Positions 8,301 through 23,300 of a DNA stretch of 64,000 nucleotides are shown here, piece by piece. Below the pieces are notes generated by a model. The model made no database searches, had not been told where the DNA came from, and was given only the letters and a program-made list of their open reading frames with translations. The translations under genes and the position numbers were made by a program. Numbering within the stretch: position 1 is the stretch's first letter; every line of letters starts with the position of its first letter. Source of the DNA: Acidithiobacillus sp. (GTDB lineage Bacteria > Pseudomonadota > Gammaproteobacteria > Acidithiobacillales > Acidithiobacillaceae); NCBI GenBank assembly GCA_028065135.1, contig JAPTWR010000104.1:43563-107562 (forward strand), read 5' to 3'.

Positions 8301-11300
8301 CAGCTCCCGCAATTCGGCATCCTGGGCCACCAGATCGCGACGGCTGACGGACCATGCCTGCACTTCGGCGCCCCAGAGTTCACCGGATTCCAGTACGCCG
8401 GTCACATAGTTCACCGAGGACGGTTCCTGGGATAGGCGCAGAAAAATCCCCCGCTCCACCAGATGCTCCAGAAGGAATCGCCGATCTGCGTCTTTTTTTA
8501 CGTCTTTTGCGTCTTCCGCATTCTTCGCTGAACCATCGGTGATCGCCGCCTCCGGTATCCGCAAATCCTTCAATCGTTGCCAATCCTGATCGGCCACCGG
8601 ATCAGGAACCGCCGCCTTCGAGGTTTGCGGAGCAAGGGCATCCTGCGAATGGATGGTCCCTTCTGTAGGGACAGGAGCGGAATCCATCTGCTCCGGCAGG
8701 TTTTCCTCTTTCGGGACCGCCACGACACCGGCCCGCGTCGGAATGATGGCGGCTTTCGTGATGGTGATGCCCGCCGCTTTCCGTCGCATGGATTCATAAG
8801 CGTCGATGACCGGTTCCAGTCCGGTACGGTCCCAACGGTCCAGACCGGATTCATGGCCGATGGAGGAAGTCCCCGACAAGCTCCATTTCAGGGGATCACC
8901 ATAGGTGTCCGCCACCTTTCGTGCATCCTCCGAATCCTGCAGGTCGTAGACGATCTGGTCACGCACGGCAGCCACCAGTCGCGCCCAAGGGTCCACCAGC
9001 CAGCGATGATCGACCATGGCGAAGTCGTGGCCGCCCGGGTGCCATCCCTCCCGTACCGCCGTGCAATCGGGATTGTCCTCGTTCACGAAACCGACGATCT
9101 GCACATCATGACCGGGCAGATGCTTCTTGACCTGTTCCGCGTAATTGGTGCAGAGAATGGCGCTGCTATCGTCCGGGAATACACTCTGCCCATCCGCATC
9201 TTTGGTCATGGGGATCTGATTGCCCTGATGATCCACGAAACGTACCCCAAGAGCTTCATCACTACCGAACATCGCGTCCAGCCGTGACGCAGCCGCCGCG
9301 TCGCTGAGTTTCCTGGACAGAATTTCACCAAAGGATACGGACGCCGGACGCTCCCCTTCCCGGCTTTGCGGTCGCTCCACCGGTTTCCGCGCTGCTTCCG
9401 CGACCTGTTCCGCCGGATGCAACAAGGGGGTTGCACCCGGCAAGGGGTTGGCACCCTGCAAGGGGCTTTTGCCTTCCGGTGCGAGAGGCTTCGCAGATGG
9501 TGCGGACGTCAGCAAATCTCCGAATTGCTCCTGGAGGCCGTCCACGACTTTTCTCGCCTGTTGCAGAGGTTCCGGATTTTCCAACGGGCCTGCGGCCGGC
9601 AGGCTTGCAGCCGTCAGGCTTGCAGCAGCCGGGTTTTTCTGTTCCAGGGCGGGCGCAGCATCGCCCATCCATGCAAAGGTGGTGTTCACCAGCAGCAGGG
9701 CGCGGTCGTGGGACTGTACGGAACCGATATGACGTGGGCGCGATTCGCCGGGAATAACGCCCTCCAACGTGTAGTGGTCTGGAGTTACGTCATTGGAAAG
9801 GCGGGATGGGATTTTCCGCCGGAGTTGCAGGGCGGTAACGCCTTCCAATCGGTCTTGCCGATCCCAATCCGTTTCCATGCGCGCCGCGTCATACCCAAAG
9901 TACACCGGTTCGACAAACCCCGCTTTTTTATCCAGCCAGTTTTTGGCCGCGAGATCGGCGCCGGTACTCCAGTCCATCTTCTGCCGTTCCTTGAGGTTCG
10001 CCTTGAGCATTTTGATGCCTTGGGCATAGGCCGCGGTGAACGTCGGATAATGGGTATTGCGACCATTGGGTGACGATGGCCCAAAAGCGTTTTTGGCACG
10101 ATAGCTGATGGCTGGTATATAGCCCTGTTTATCCCGCGCAATGAGCAGCGCGACATGATTCTTTCCGTCCTCGAAACGCAAACCGACATAGCGGTCGAAG
10201 TTTTTCAGGTCATCGGGGGATTCAACGGGCAGATCATCGTGGTCCATGTCTTCCGGCCAGCGCGGAGCGGGAGGCTGATCGGGAATCTCGTGGGCCGGCA
10301 ATGGTTCCGTAAAGTGCCAGACGGGTTCCTGCTGCAGGCCGTAGGGCGCGTTGAACAGGGCATCGCGATCCTCATCCGGGAAACGATCGGCGATCCGCCG
10401 GATAAAGTCCATCCACGCATCCGGGTTGTCCGCATCCACCACATGGGCATATTCCGGGGCTCGCTCGAAGTCCCACTGATCGCTTTCGCGCAGCTCGGCC
10501 ACCACCGCCTGTTCATCGGCATCCCGGTGGAGCGTGACCATCCATGTGGGACGGACGTTGCGCTCATTCCAGTGCGACCAGAAAAGAACCATGCGCTGGT
10601 TCCCTTCCAGGTGCTCCAGAATTTCGTGGAAGACGTCCTGATAAGGAGGTTGCTGCAAAAGTTCATCGGCTTCGGCCAGGCTGTGGAGATCACCATCGGC
10701 GTGTCGCGTCATCCCTTCCAGCAATTTGGGTGCGGCATGGACGAAGCCCCGTTCCGCCGACGAGGACGCATAATGCTTGCGCAGCTTTTCCGCCACTTCC
10801 TCGCGGGCGGCGGTATGCGCTTCCAGGAATGTGGCGAATGCAGGCGTATGCACGCTGGGCAGATAACTCGATCCCACCCCACCCGTGGAAAAGCGGTAAT
10901 GGCCCTGCGGATCACGGGCAATGCCGATCTCCACCTTGTCAAAATAGCCCTTTCCATGCGCCCATTCCGCGCGATAGGCCGGTGGAAACACACCGTGCTC
11001 ATTGGGCCATGTGGATGGTATCTGCAGGTTCCACAAGGGAGAAAGCATGTCCGGCTGGTCCACTTTCCAGCCGGGCAGATCGGGTTTTTCCGAAGCGGTT
11101 ACGGGCGCAGAATCGGGGTCGTCTTCCGCGAAATCGGTATCCTCGTCATCGTTACCGATATCGTCCTCCGGATCGGGGAACCGTTCCGAAGACATTTCCG
11201 TCTCCACCGTGAGAGCGCCCGCGTTTTCCGTGTTTTCCGCGTTTTCCGTTGTCGCGGCCATTTCGTCTGTGATGGTCACGGCATTTCCGGTTTCCGCCTG

Positions 11301-14300
11301 GGCTTCGGGGTTAGCACCCCGCAGCGAGTTGGCACCCGGCAGGGATGCCGCCTGCAAGGCTGCACCCGGCAGGGGCGCTTCCGGCAGGGGGTTGTCGCCT
11401 GCAAGGCTGCCGCCAGCGAGGCTGCCGCCAGCATGGCTTGCGCTCGTCTCCGGTAACCGGCGCTCGATTTCCGGATCGCGCCCGGTTACGGGTTCTGGTG
11501 CAGGTTCTGAAATCGTCTGTTGCGGCGTATCCGCCAGTTCCGCCTTTTGCAGGGCATCCATGACCATGCCGGTCGGGTCCATTTTCAGAACGGCCTTGCA
11601 GAACCCGTTGAATACGGGATTTCTCTGGATATACCAGATGCTCTGGGTTTCCGGATTATTCAATCCATATTGGGTGGACGCGCCTTTTTTGTAGCTGACG
11701 GCCTGGATATATCCTTCCTTTACCGCATTCAGCACAAAATCCTGACCGTCATTCCCCTGGCGCATGCGAAGATGCTTCAGTGATTCCCAGGATGCTTTTA
11801 TGGCGCGCAGCGCATCGCGGGCATTGCGTTGCGCCGCGCGATCCGCATCCATGGCGTCGCGCTGTTCTGGCGTGATACCGGCCCATTCATCGATCTGGCG
11901 TACTCGCGTTTTCTGGGTCTTGCCCAACCGGATGCCGGTCATGTGCTCAAACACTTCCTGACTGGCGGGATTCTGGCTGTTGTGACCGATGGCGGACTGA
12001 ATACCGTCCACGTCCCGGTTCTGCACCAGACGGACGATCCTGGGTGTTTCGGTCGTCTCGATGCCGTGTTTATTGAAGATGGCGATGGCCACGTCCTCGA
12101 TGGGCGTGTCTTTATGGTTATCCGCCAATGCCGCCTGTCCCCGTTCCATCGTGCGGGTTTTCGCCAGTGCGAACAACTCGTCGCGCAAATGCTGTGCATC
12201 CCGTAATGCCTGACCATGACGTTGCGCCTGGGTATCATGGCGCAACCGTTCCTGAACGAATTCATCGATTCGCCCATTGGGGGACACGGCGCGCAAGGCG
12301 TCGGCGGCGGGTTCAATGACCTCGTTCTGCACTTCCCGGATCACTTCATCCACGGCGTGATACGCAAGGGCCGCACTGGCCTGATCCTGGACGTCATCCC
12401 GGTTTACGGTTTTTAGTGCGGCTTCAATCCGGTCGGCGGCCATGACGTAACTGCGCAGATACGCCTGAACCAACGGTTCCTGGGTGTGACGCAGGTCGAT
12501 CTGCGCCTGCGCCTGTTTCCGCACGTCTTCCAGGTGAACGATGAAAGCGATCAGCGCCTGCGGATCGTGGAGGTGCGCTTCCGTGAATTCCGGCGGTGAC
12601 TTTGTTTGCACGTCCATCACGCGCTTGCCGTCTGCGTCTGCCAACCACGCTTTCATGCTGCGGTTCACGTTTTCGCTGTTCGAGAGATAATCGATTTCCA
12701 TCACCAATGTCTGTTGATCAGACGCCGGGAATCGGGCATCCACGAAAATCTTGTACCGCAAATCCAGCGTCACCTGTCCGCCCGCATCCCGGAGATTTTC
12801 GGCATCCTGCTGGGCGAAGCGATGGGTGGTTTGCATGACCCGCAACTGCTTTTCATGGTGCGTATTCAGGTGCATTCCATCCAGCCGCACATTCCAGACG
12901 GGTTCCCCCCGGGTTACTTCGCCATCGCTGACTCCGCGTTGCATGGACAGGGTTTTTCCGCGCCAGTTGGATACATTGGCGAAAATTTCCCGACTGCTAT
13001 CCCATCCTGAACCGGAAAAAATCCGGCTGTTGATCCAGTCATCGATCAAAGGATGCTGATACCACCGGTCATCGATGCAGATCAGTCTATGCGTGCTGTC
13101 CAGCCCCTGATAGATGCCATTGATGCCCTGATCCCCGATGGATGTGACGTTTGCCACAGGTACCGGGGAAATGACAGGCAGCATGGTCATGCGCAGCGTC
13201 CGCAAAGTACCAGGGATCGCAGGGTCTTGGGGTACCGCTGCGGATACCACCGGCGGAATGGCCTCCGGTTTCTGCTCTGCAGCGGGTGGTAACTCGCCTT
13301 CCAGTGCTGCGGGCTCGGCACGCTCCGCGTCAAAAACCATGCGCGCGATTTTCGCCCGGTAATCCGTCATGCCTTCCGGTCCCTGCAATATGGCTTTGGC
13401 GGCATAGCGCATATCTTGCGGCAAGGTCTGGTCCTCGATGACTTCCAGAATGGCGTCGCTGGTGGCCTTCAGGACGTTGCCCATCATGAATTGATCCAGC
13501 GTATTGGCTTTCGCCTGTTGCGCCACCAGCGGCGCATGATCGTGGATGTGCGTAACGATGTAGTTGTCCAGCGTTCGCTGCAGGGATTCCTGGTTTACCA
13601 TCTCCGTCCATACCTGCGCATCCGGCAACCAGCGCAGAACTGCACGATACAGGCCTTCCAGCGTAACCGGATTGGCCGCGCTCTGACGGACGACCGTCTC
13701 GGTATATCCGGCATCGTCGATCTGTTGACCTAGCTTTTCCAGGCTTTCCTGATCCCGGAATAGTAGATACTCCGCCAGACGCAGCACTCCTAGCGCAGAA
13801 TGTTGAATGTCGGCAGCATTCCGCCCCTCGACGGACCGCGCGAACAGCTCACGGACATTCGCCATGGGACCCCCCTGCGGCACAAGAGGTTCGTAATCAT
13901 TCCAAGTCGATTCGCTTTCCGCTCTCCAGTCGGACTCCAGTTTCTTCAAGGTTTCCCTGAAATGATTTGGTGTGTCCTGCACGTCTATGTTTTTCAGTGC
14001 GAACCCGACGTTCGCGGCAAACTTCTGCGTGTGGTTCAACAACTCCTGAAACAGGGCTTTTTCGCGTTCCGCCACCACCAGATCGAAGTCCTTCTGCATC
14101 TGTTCGGCGATGCCGTGAAGCTTGCTCGCAAAACGCGCACTCGAATCCCGCAGAACATCCGTCACCGTTCGGGTGAGGAGTCCTTCCGTATCCGATGCGA
14201 TGGACACTCGGTAGGCCAGTCCCTGCATGTCGCCGTCGGCATTCAGGCGGGGTTCCAGATGGATCACCGCATCCCCACGGATCATGTCACCGTGGAGTAC

Positions 14301-17300
14301 CGGCTGCATCCATCCCCGCTCACCCAGGGCATCCACATTGGCCAGGACACGGGCATTGAGGACGGCGTCGATTTCATCCGCGAACTGGGTGCGCGCGGCG
14401 GCCCATTCGGCATCTTCTTCATAAGGCGGATCATCCGAATCACGCGCGCCGTCATCGCCCAGCAGATAAGGCAGGGAGTACGGGGACGCTTCGATCTTCG
14501 CCAGCATCGCACGGGCTATGGGGTCCGTCGTGCCGAAGGACGCATTGGCCACTGACGGGATCGCACCATCTTCGGTGGGTACCTGCGATAAGGGAGCGAC
14601 CTTCTCATCCAGACCGTGGATTGGCGTTTCCGCAACCAGTCTGCCGGCGGCGATTCCGGCCACTTCACGCGCCAACAGGACGGCGGTCAGACTCATGTCA
14701 TCCACGACATCACGGGCGTTCGGCGCCACAGAAGCCTTGTCGCGCACCGTCACTCGATAGCCCCATTGGACCGCATTCCCGCCGCTTGCCGACTGTTGCA
14801 TGTTGGGGAAAATACGGACGCCCTCATGATCAGGGTGGCTGAAGGATGCCCCGGACCAGATCCAGCCCATTTCCTGGTAGGCATTGGCCACCCACTGGGC
14901 GCGTAACTGGATCAGGTGATCGAGCTGGTCCTCAACTTTTTCCCTCAAGGCGAGATCGGCCTGCACAGCATCCCACCCGCCAGCGTTTTCTATCGTTTCT
15001 ACATCACGGCGATAGCTCGCGTCTTCTTGGGCCATTTCGGCTAGGCCCGCCTTTTCCGTGCGCTCCGTACCGTTGGCCACCATGCGCACCTGTTCCGGTG
15101 CGATATGTTCATCGCGTAGCACCGCTCGTAGTGGTCCCGGTGCAAATTCCACCTGCAATAACGGTTCGCGCTCCAGCAGTGCGGGCAGATGAATCGGTCC
15201 CAAAACCGCCCCGCCGTCCGTCGTAACCGTCAAACCGTAACCCGATACGCCGTCAGCATTCAGTCCGCTAAGAAAATATTGCCGCTGTGTGTCAGGTTCC
15301 CGCCACGCCACCACCACGCGCGCATCCAGCCCCTGCTTTTGGGCCTCGCTGCGCGGTAACGGGTTATCCAACCACTGCGCCACGCGATGGATTCCGGCTT
15401 TCAGCACTTCCTGCGCAAGGCTACTGCCCGAAGTGCCTGCAAAAATCCGTTGCCACTCTTCGCGCTGTGCTTCGGAGAGCAGACGGTCCACATCCGGGGG
15501 AATGTCCTGTCGCGCATCAGGACGGTGGAGTCCATTGCGGGTGTCCAGGGCAGCAACCGCATCCAGATAGGACCGTTCCGCAACCAGCACCGCGTGATCG
15601 GGCAGCGTTGCCAGGATGACCGGTTCTTTGTATTCGACTTCGCTAACGGCTTCCTGCTGCGATCCTTCGGGTCGAGCGGTCAATAACACCCGCAGGCTTC
15701 CCGTTTTGGATGGCATTTCCAGGTAGGGAGTTACGCGATCATCCGTGACCGCCACGATGCCGGAATCCCCCCAATTCCTAAGCATGTGCGCTACAGTATC
15801 GCCCTCTTTTTTCGGCGTGTCCCCGGTGTAAAAAATGGTTTGTGCAGACTGTGGCGCTACGGTATCTCCGAGCACATCGGGAACCTCGATGGCATTCGAT
15901 GCGAGCTGGTCAACAACCGGCTCAGGCAACCCTGAAAGATCCACATCTTCATCTTCTTTATCTTCTTCAGCGCGTACCGTTTCCGCCTGCAGGTAGGCGA
16001 AGAGTTCCTGCTCCGGAATGGCGATGCTCCCGCCTGGAATGCCGATCACCTGCTGAAGATCGTCGGCGTACTCCTTGCCGTCGACCATCAACGTGGCGCC
16101 TGCCGGTACCGGCATGTGAAAATATCGGTTGATGTCGTCCGACGACATGACGGCATTGAAGCCGTCCGACCGCAACATATCGGACAGATCGCCCAACGAT
16201 ACGCCCCTTTCCTGACCGTCCCGGATGAGCCTTTGAATATTCCGGATATCCCATGGCTTCAACGCCTCCAGGTTGTCCTCTGCAGGGGATTGCATCGCCA
16301 CAGGGCTGTCGTCCGCAGGTCCGCCGTGCGCAGCACTTTCCGGAGGGGCTACCGGCATTCGTGCCCGCAATTCCTCTACCGGCGCATCCAGGGCATCCAG
16401 TGTTTCGCGCACGGCGGTGCGCAAATCGGGATAGGTCGATTCGCCCCAGGTGCTTTTTACCAGCACCGCGTCGGAATCGGTTACGGGCATCAGGATACTG
16501 GTCCAGGTTTGCTTTCCTTCCGTTCTGGATACGGTGGGAAAATCGCCGTCCATGACAAAATCCAGTACACGCCACCGGGTGTTGATACCGTTTTTCAGGA
16601 CGATCGCGGCCTGCTCCCCCCAGGCTTTCCGGCGATAGGGCGTGACGCGGGCGTCTACCACCTCCTGCAGGCTGGCACCCGGTAGGGCTGTACCCGGCAG
16701 GGGGTTTGCTCCCTGCAAGGGGTTGGCACCCAGCAAGGGGGAGACTGGAAGCGCATCCAGGCCCAGCGCCCAGGAACCGATATACGAGTTCAGAGAGAGG
16801 ATTTCCGCTTTGAATTCGGTCGGTTCCCCATACAGGTGAACGCCATAGCCGAGCCTTCGATCCGGGGAAATGCCGCTCAAGAACACCTGCTCGTTACTGT
16901 TTCTCGGATTCCAGAGCATCAGTCCCAGAGGTCCGCGCAGGCCAAGCTCCTGTGCATTTTGCACATCGGGAGCATGCTGTAGCCACTGATCCAGTCGCTG
17001 CAGACGTTCCATGATGTCCTGGACGGTTTCCGGATCGGCATGGGTCAACTGGTGCGTCAGACTGCTTTGATCCGTCTCGCTCATGATGGCGATGACGGAT
17101 GCGGGGATTTCCGGTAATGCCACAACGGGGCTTGCAGCCTGCTGTCCTACGGACGGCAGGTCTGCACCCGGCAGGGCTGTGGACGGCAAAGGGCCCACAC
17201 CCGGCAGGGCCGCGCCCGGCTGCAAGTCTGCCGACCGCAGGTCTACCGGCTGTAAGCCTGCTTCCGGTACATCCCGGAGCAATTCGGGGTATTTCTCCCG

Positions 17301-20300
17301 CTTCAGTTCCCGCAAAGTGCGCGGCGCGAAGTGATAATCCATTTCCGCGCCGGCCTGTACCAGTTCCTGAATGCTGATGTAGCCCAACTCCGGGAAGCCC
17401 TCTCCCAGATCGGCCAATCCGAACGCCTGTATCTGCCCTTCCCCGTCCGGATCGCTGTCTTTCTCGATGATGTACCAGTCGGCATTGCCCAGAAAATAAT
17501 GCAATGCAACCGGCGCATCATCCCCTTGCCCGTCGGTCTGGTAGCTTTGCGGCATATCCCGGATGATTCGTTCCAGTTCCCGCAGCTTGTCGCTGAAATA
17601 TTCCCGCTCTTCTCCGTGTAAACCACGTTCCGTCGCCAGCCGTTGGTGGTTGGACAAAAAGCCGCGAATGGCCGCAGGGATGTCCCGCAAAACGGGCTGG
17701 TTTTCCACGATGGAGTCCGGCATCGCAACCGAGGAACGGGCTTCCATCCCGACTGGCGTGGTTTCATCATCGGGCTTTTCGTGAATCGGCGCATGTTCCG
17801 CAACGATCGGTACGTTTTCCGGTTTTTCCATAACGACCTCCAGTTTCCCTTCAACGGTCTGGTGCCGCACTCCTGCGGAGGGCGTCTCTGCAAGGGGTTG
17901 CGCCCCTGCAGGGGGTTTCTCCTCTGAAAGGGGCAGATCATCGAACAGGCTGACCTGTATGCCATTTCCGGGAGCGGACAAATCCGGAAGAAACGGGGCG
18001 CTTTCCGTCAGCCAGGGATTTTCCGCTGCTCCCGTTTCCCGTATGCCGATGCGGGATCTCAGCGCGGTTTCATCGACCATCGGTTCGGGGAGGTTTTCTT
18101 CCACATCCCTGGACTCAGGCAGTGCTTCATCCTCCTCATCCTCGGATTCTCCGGTTTCCACCGCCGCACTGGCGTCTTCGGTGGCCAGTCCCAGGCTGTT
18201 CCGCAGGGCTTCCCGTTTTTTGGCGCTGACCCCCAGACTTTCCAATACCGACAGGGCGTTTTCCGTCAGGGGCGGGCGCGAAAATGCGTCGATCATCTCC
18301 TGCACAAAGGTTTTTGCCTTCTCGTGCGCTTCCTGTTCCTGCTCTTTGGAATGCATCAACCGGGAAACCGTGATCGTCTCTCCGGTGGTGGGGTTGGTCT
18401 CCTGAACTTCCTGCATGGATTTTTTCACGTCCTGCAAAAACAGTCCGGTCAGACGGTCTTCCAGACCATCCAGCTTGCGCACTTTCAGGCGCAACAAACG
18501 GCTGGCCAACTGATGCTGTAGCTGAACCGTCTGGAGTTCTTCCTCCTGTCCAAAGATCTGGTCGCTCACCCCACGATCTATGGTGGCCTGATAGTCCTGT
18601 TTCTTATCGCGGATGGAGGATTCCAGCGCGGAAGCGTCCAGCATGTTTTCCAGACGGGCGAAAAAATCCACATTTTTTTGAGGATGGAACGTTGTACTTT
18701 GAAGATGCAGCGCGTAAATATGCCGGGCATCCGGTGGATACAAATCAATGGTCATATTGCCATTCAGAAACGGTTGCTCCAGATCGACGGCGAAACCGCC
18801 GATGAAACCCACGCGCTCGCGCGAGGATTCGAGCTGACCGTTCAGTTTCTGCATAGTATGGTTGAACTTGTCCATCAGAAACTTTTTGCTGACCAGACGC
18901 TCACGACCCGCCTGTCCCCAGGGAATGAATTGCGGGTCCTTTTTCCCGGAACCGTCGAGCAGGAGGTTGAAATCGGCATCCTCCAGTTCCTCGTCGGTAG
19001 GAATGCGCCCCCGCAGTCTTGCAGACGGCAGTCCTGCGGGCGGCAGAGATGTACCCTGCGAAGGGCTGCCGTGCGCAGCACTTTCGCCGTGCGCAGCACT
19101 GCCGTCTACAAGACTGCCGTCTGCAAGACTTTTCGTGGCCAAGGCTTTCTTCAAGGACTGTATCTGTGCGGTTACTTCCGGAACAACAGGCAGGATTTTC
19201 GTCAGTTCCAGCAGTTTCTCGCGGGCCATGTTCGCCTGTTGGACTGCGCGTTGCTGTTCCTCGCGGTATCCTCTTTTCAGGGCTTCCAGCCGTCTCAGTC
19301 GGGCGCGCAGCGGCACTTCCAGCATGAGCACTTCGTGACCGGAGGCCTGGGCCTTGATCGCGGCGGGATCGATGGCCTGGGCATCGGGATCGGATACACG
19401 GTTGCTCTTGCCATCGTAATACCGGACCTGATCGATGAACTTCTTCTTGGTTTCCAGAATCTGCCACAGCCCTGCGTCACTGGAGTTTTCCGTGACGTAA
19501 TAGGAAATGCCCACCCGAAAGGCTTTTCCATACTTTTTCAGCAGAAGGTTGCCCTGACGGATCAGGCGTCCGTTGCGCTGTTCTATATCGGTCGAACGAT
19601 ACGGCGCATCCAGGTGATGGACATGGACCATCCGGTCCTGGACATTCATGCCCGGTCCCATCTTGGGCGTCGAGCCGATCAATACCCGGACCTTGCCCGC
19701 CCTGACCGCATCGAACAGATCCTCCTTTTTCTCATCCGTATCCGCATCATGAATGAAGGCAATCTCTTCACGCGGAATACCCAGATGCACCAACCTGTCG
19801 CGGAGATCCTCATAGGCGACGAACCCCTGCGGGGAGCCAGCCCCCTGCGAGGCTCCAACCCTCATCCATTCCGCGCGCGCTTCCTGAATCTCGTCTCTGG
19901 TGTATTTATCCAGCAGTTTTTCCAGTGCGCTTTCCGCGTCCTGCTTTTCCTTTTCCGTGGCGCCGGGGTGTTCTCCGGCCACGATTTTCGCCAGTTGCTT
20001 CTCCAGCGCATCCTGTTCTTTTTGGTTGCGCTTGCTGGGGGTGGAAAAATCCAGAAATACCAGTTGCGTTCCGCGGTCCTCGTTCCATTCGTGATAAATC
20101 CGTTGGATGTTTTCCGCGCAAACTCCCAATTTTCCGGTTTCCTCGCCTGCTTCCGGCACATAGGACGGATCGAAGGCTCGCGCATCCAGACCGGCCTTGC
20201 GCAGATCGCTGATGATGACCAGCACGTTGTCCTCTCCCGGTCCCGGACGTCTGGGCAAATGATCCAGCCGATACAAAATGCTGCCTTCCTCATATCGGGG

Positions 20301-23300
20301 TTCGCCGGTCAGGTCGTCATAGCCTGTTTCCTCCCCGATCATCCGGCGTTGCGCGGGCGTCATGGGACAGACCACAATCTCCGCTTTCCCTCCTTTGATC
20401 CTGGGCATGGGAATCGCGCGCTGTCCCTGTTCCTTCAGAAGTTGGGCGATGTCCTTCTGGTTGATGACGTCGGCATACTCACGATACATGCCCACCAGTT
20501 CCGGGAGATTGTCGAAGGTGGACAAGGTGCGCAGGCTTTTGAAACTGCCGGTCAGCGTAAAGGCGAATTCTTCCTCCACCTGGGCAAACAGGCTGACCCA
20601 GGCGTCGAAGGTGTGAATGCCTTTTTCTTCCAGTTTTTCCGGCGCCATGTATTTCTGCAGGAGATACATTTCCGCCACGGTATTGGAGATCGGTGTTCCC
20701 GTCAGGAACACGACGCCCGAACCGCCGTCCCGGCATTGCGAGACCTTGATCATCATGTTCTCGGCCTTGATCGAACCCGCCGGGTTCCCCAGACCGCGCA
20801 CATTCTGCAGGGTGGTGTTGTACGGCACGTTCTTGTAATTGTGGCTTTCATCCACGACCAGCAGATCAAAACCGATTTCCGAAAAATTCAGGCACCCCTG
20901 ATCGCGGGATTCATTCGCTTGCGCATGCAGTCTTGCGATCCGGTCTCGTAGCGCCTGTACTCGATGTTCCATGCGCTTGACGCTCAGCCCTTCCACGCTG
21001 AATTGACTGCGCAGAAAATCCTCCGCCTGATCCATTTCTCTCTTCAGGTATTGCTCATAAAAATCCGCATCGATGGGAATCCGGTCGAAACTGGAATGGG
21101 CGACGATCACCGCATCCACGTCATTGAAGGCGGCTTTCGCCAGGAAAATCTGTCGGCGGCTACCCGCCATGTCATCCTTGTCCGCCACCAGCAGCCGGGC
21201 ATCGGGATACAGGCGCAACCAGTCCTTGGTCCACTGACCCACCAGATGGTTGGGCACCACGACCAGCGGTTTTTGTGCCTGCCCGGTGCGCCGTTTTTCC
21301 ATCACCCCGGCGATGGCCGCAAAGGTCTTGCCGGCGCCCACCACATGGTCCAGCAGCGTACTTTTGGACTGCATCATCCGCCAGACCGCGTTTTTTTGAT
21401 GGGGACGCAGATGAATGTCCGGATTGGAACCGGGCAGGCGCAGATGCCGTCCGTCAAAGAACCGTTGCCGGTTCGTGTTCATCAGGTCGTTGTACCGGTC
21501 TTCCAGCATCCCGGCGCGATCCGGATCAGCAAAAATCCAGTCCCGCCACGCATTCCGGATGCGTTCCCCCTTCTCCACGGCCAGCGACGTCGCTTCCGCG
21601 TCCACCACCACCTTGCCATCCACCTTGTCCATGACCTGGATGGTGCGATGGTTGTGCAGGGCCTGTAACAGATCGGACAGGCTCATGTGATCGGTACTGT
21701 ATTCCGGCGGACGTCCCTGGCACTTCACGGACCATTCCCCGGTGATGGAATTTTTATGTACCTGGGGCTGCAGGCCGCCCAGATGGGTGACGAAATCGGA
21801 TACCACGCTTTCCGGCAACCAGAATGCGCCGATATGAATGGTGCGCTCCAGTATGGAAATCCGGGGAGGACGGTGCGATTCCAGAATCCGAATGTCCCGC
21901 GTCCAGGCATCGGGCGTTTTGGACTGTGCCTGGGCGTTTCGCAGCGTCCGGATTTTCTGGTCGATATTACCCGACAGCCATTGACTGCGTTCTTCCCAAT
22001 GACCGTCTGGGGCGATGAAAGCCAGCGTGTCTTCCTGACCGATTTTCAGTTCCCGGCGAATCTCCGCCAGCGGTTTCCCGGTGAGGGATTGCAGACGGTC
22101 GGGATCGACTCGTCCGGATTCCGAGAGCGACACCATCATTGCATCCACGGCGGTATCGACGTGTTCCACCGGCTGCACGGGATATTGGGTGCGTCGCTCG
22201 AAAATCTCCGACCGGACCACCCGTTCCGGACTGCGGGGAATTCCCAATCTCCGCGATTTGTCCCGTGACACTTCCGGCGTGTATTCGATCTCCAGTCCGG
22301 ACAGCATGGCCCAGGATGGATCGTCGCGCATCAGCGATGTATTGGCCGGACGGTGCAGAGCATGATATCTCTTGACGAAACGATCGTAATCCTGGCGCAG
22401 TTTCCGGCGCAGGGACTGCATTTCCGGGGTCTGACGGCGGACTTCCGTGCGCTGCAGATCCGTCAGTTCCAATAGCGTGTCGCGCAGGCCGATCATCCCG
22501 GCCATCCGCTGAATCTCGCTCGCCGCCTTGCTGGGCGCGAAGGTCACCAGTTTCCATGCGGTTTCTGTTTCCCGTATCAGAAAGTTCATCCTGTCGGGAA
22601 GGCGTATGCCGATCAGCGGCTGATCTTCCGCATTGAACAGCCGGGATGCGGGAGGCGCGGGAATCCGTCCATCGGGATTGGGTTCCCGTTGATTCCAGAT
22701 TTCCAGCGCGGCTTTGCGCGCCCGTTCCGGCACGACAAAGAAACTGTACGGCGTGACCCTGGGCCCCATGTCTTCTGCGGACAGGACCGGAAATTTCGGC
22801 TCTTTCTTCGTGATCGTCCGGTCCAGATCTTCCAGCATTCCGGGCCGCACGTCCGACTGGAGCACTCGCGCGAGGGACGCGCCGATGTCCTGAAATTCCG
22901 GTAGGGGCAGGACGATGGGCGCGCCGGCCCGATACAATCCCTTGCCCCAGCCGATGGACAATTCCCCCAGGACATGGTCCGGGTGATCCCGATACCAGGG
23001 GTTGCCCAATATCGGGACTTCTCCCTTCCTGCCGCGTTCATCGGGACCCATCGCCAGGACCGCCTTACCCAGAATCCAGTTCGGCAAACCCTCCGACAGG
23101 GGATAGATCAGTTCTTCCTCCGTAGCCTTGCGTCCTTCCTGTTCCCGGATCGCCGATTTGCGGGCTTTGGTCCAGTCCTCCACCATTTTCCGGGACGGCG
23201 GTTCATAGATCACGTTCAACGGGCGTTCCCGTTTGCGCAAGGCCACCACGTCACACACCACATCAGTGAACGCGGTTTTGGAAAAAACCGTGTGCGGCAG

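Noticed and set aside
11310..11440. Pentapeptide-repeat protein domain (A[DN]LXX-like)
   Set aside because: The units switch between five and six residues, are scattered as short linkers, and the same DNA repeat also occurs outside genes, so the pattern arises at DNA level.
18678..20951. 757-codon open frame on the plus strand
   Set aside because: It lies antisense to the helicase part of the giant gene, lacks a ribosome site and has a histidine/arginine/glutamine-rich shadow composition.
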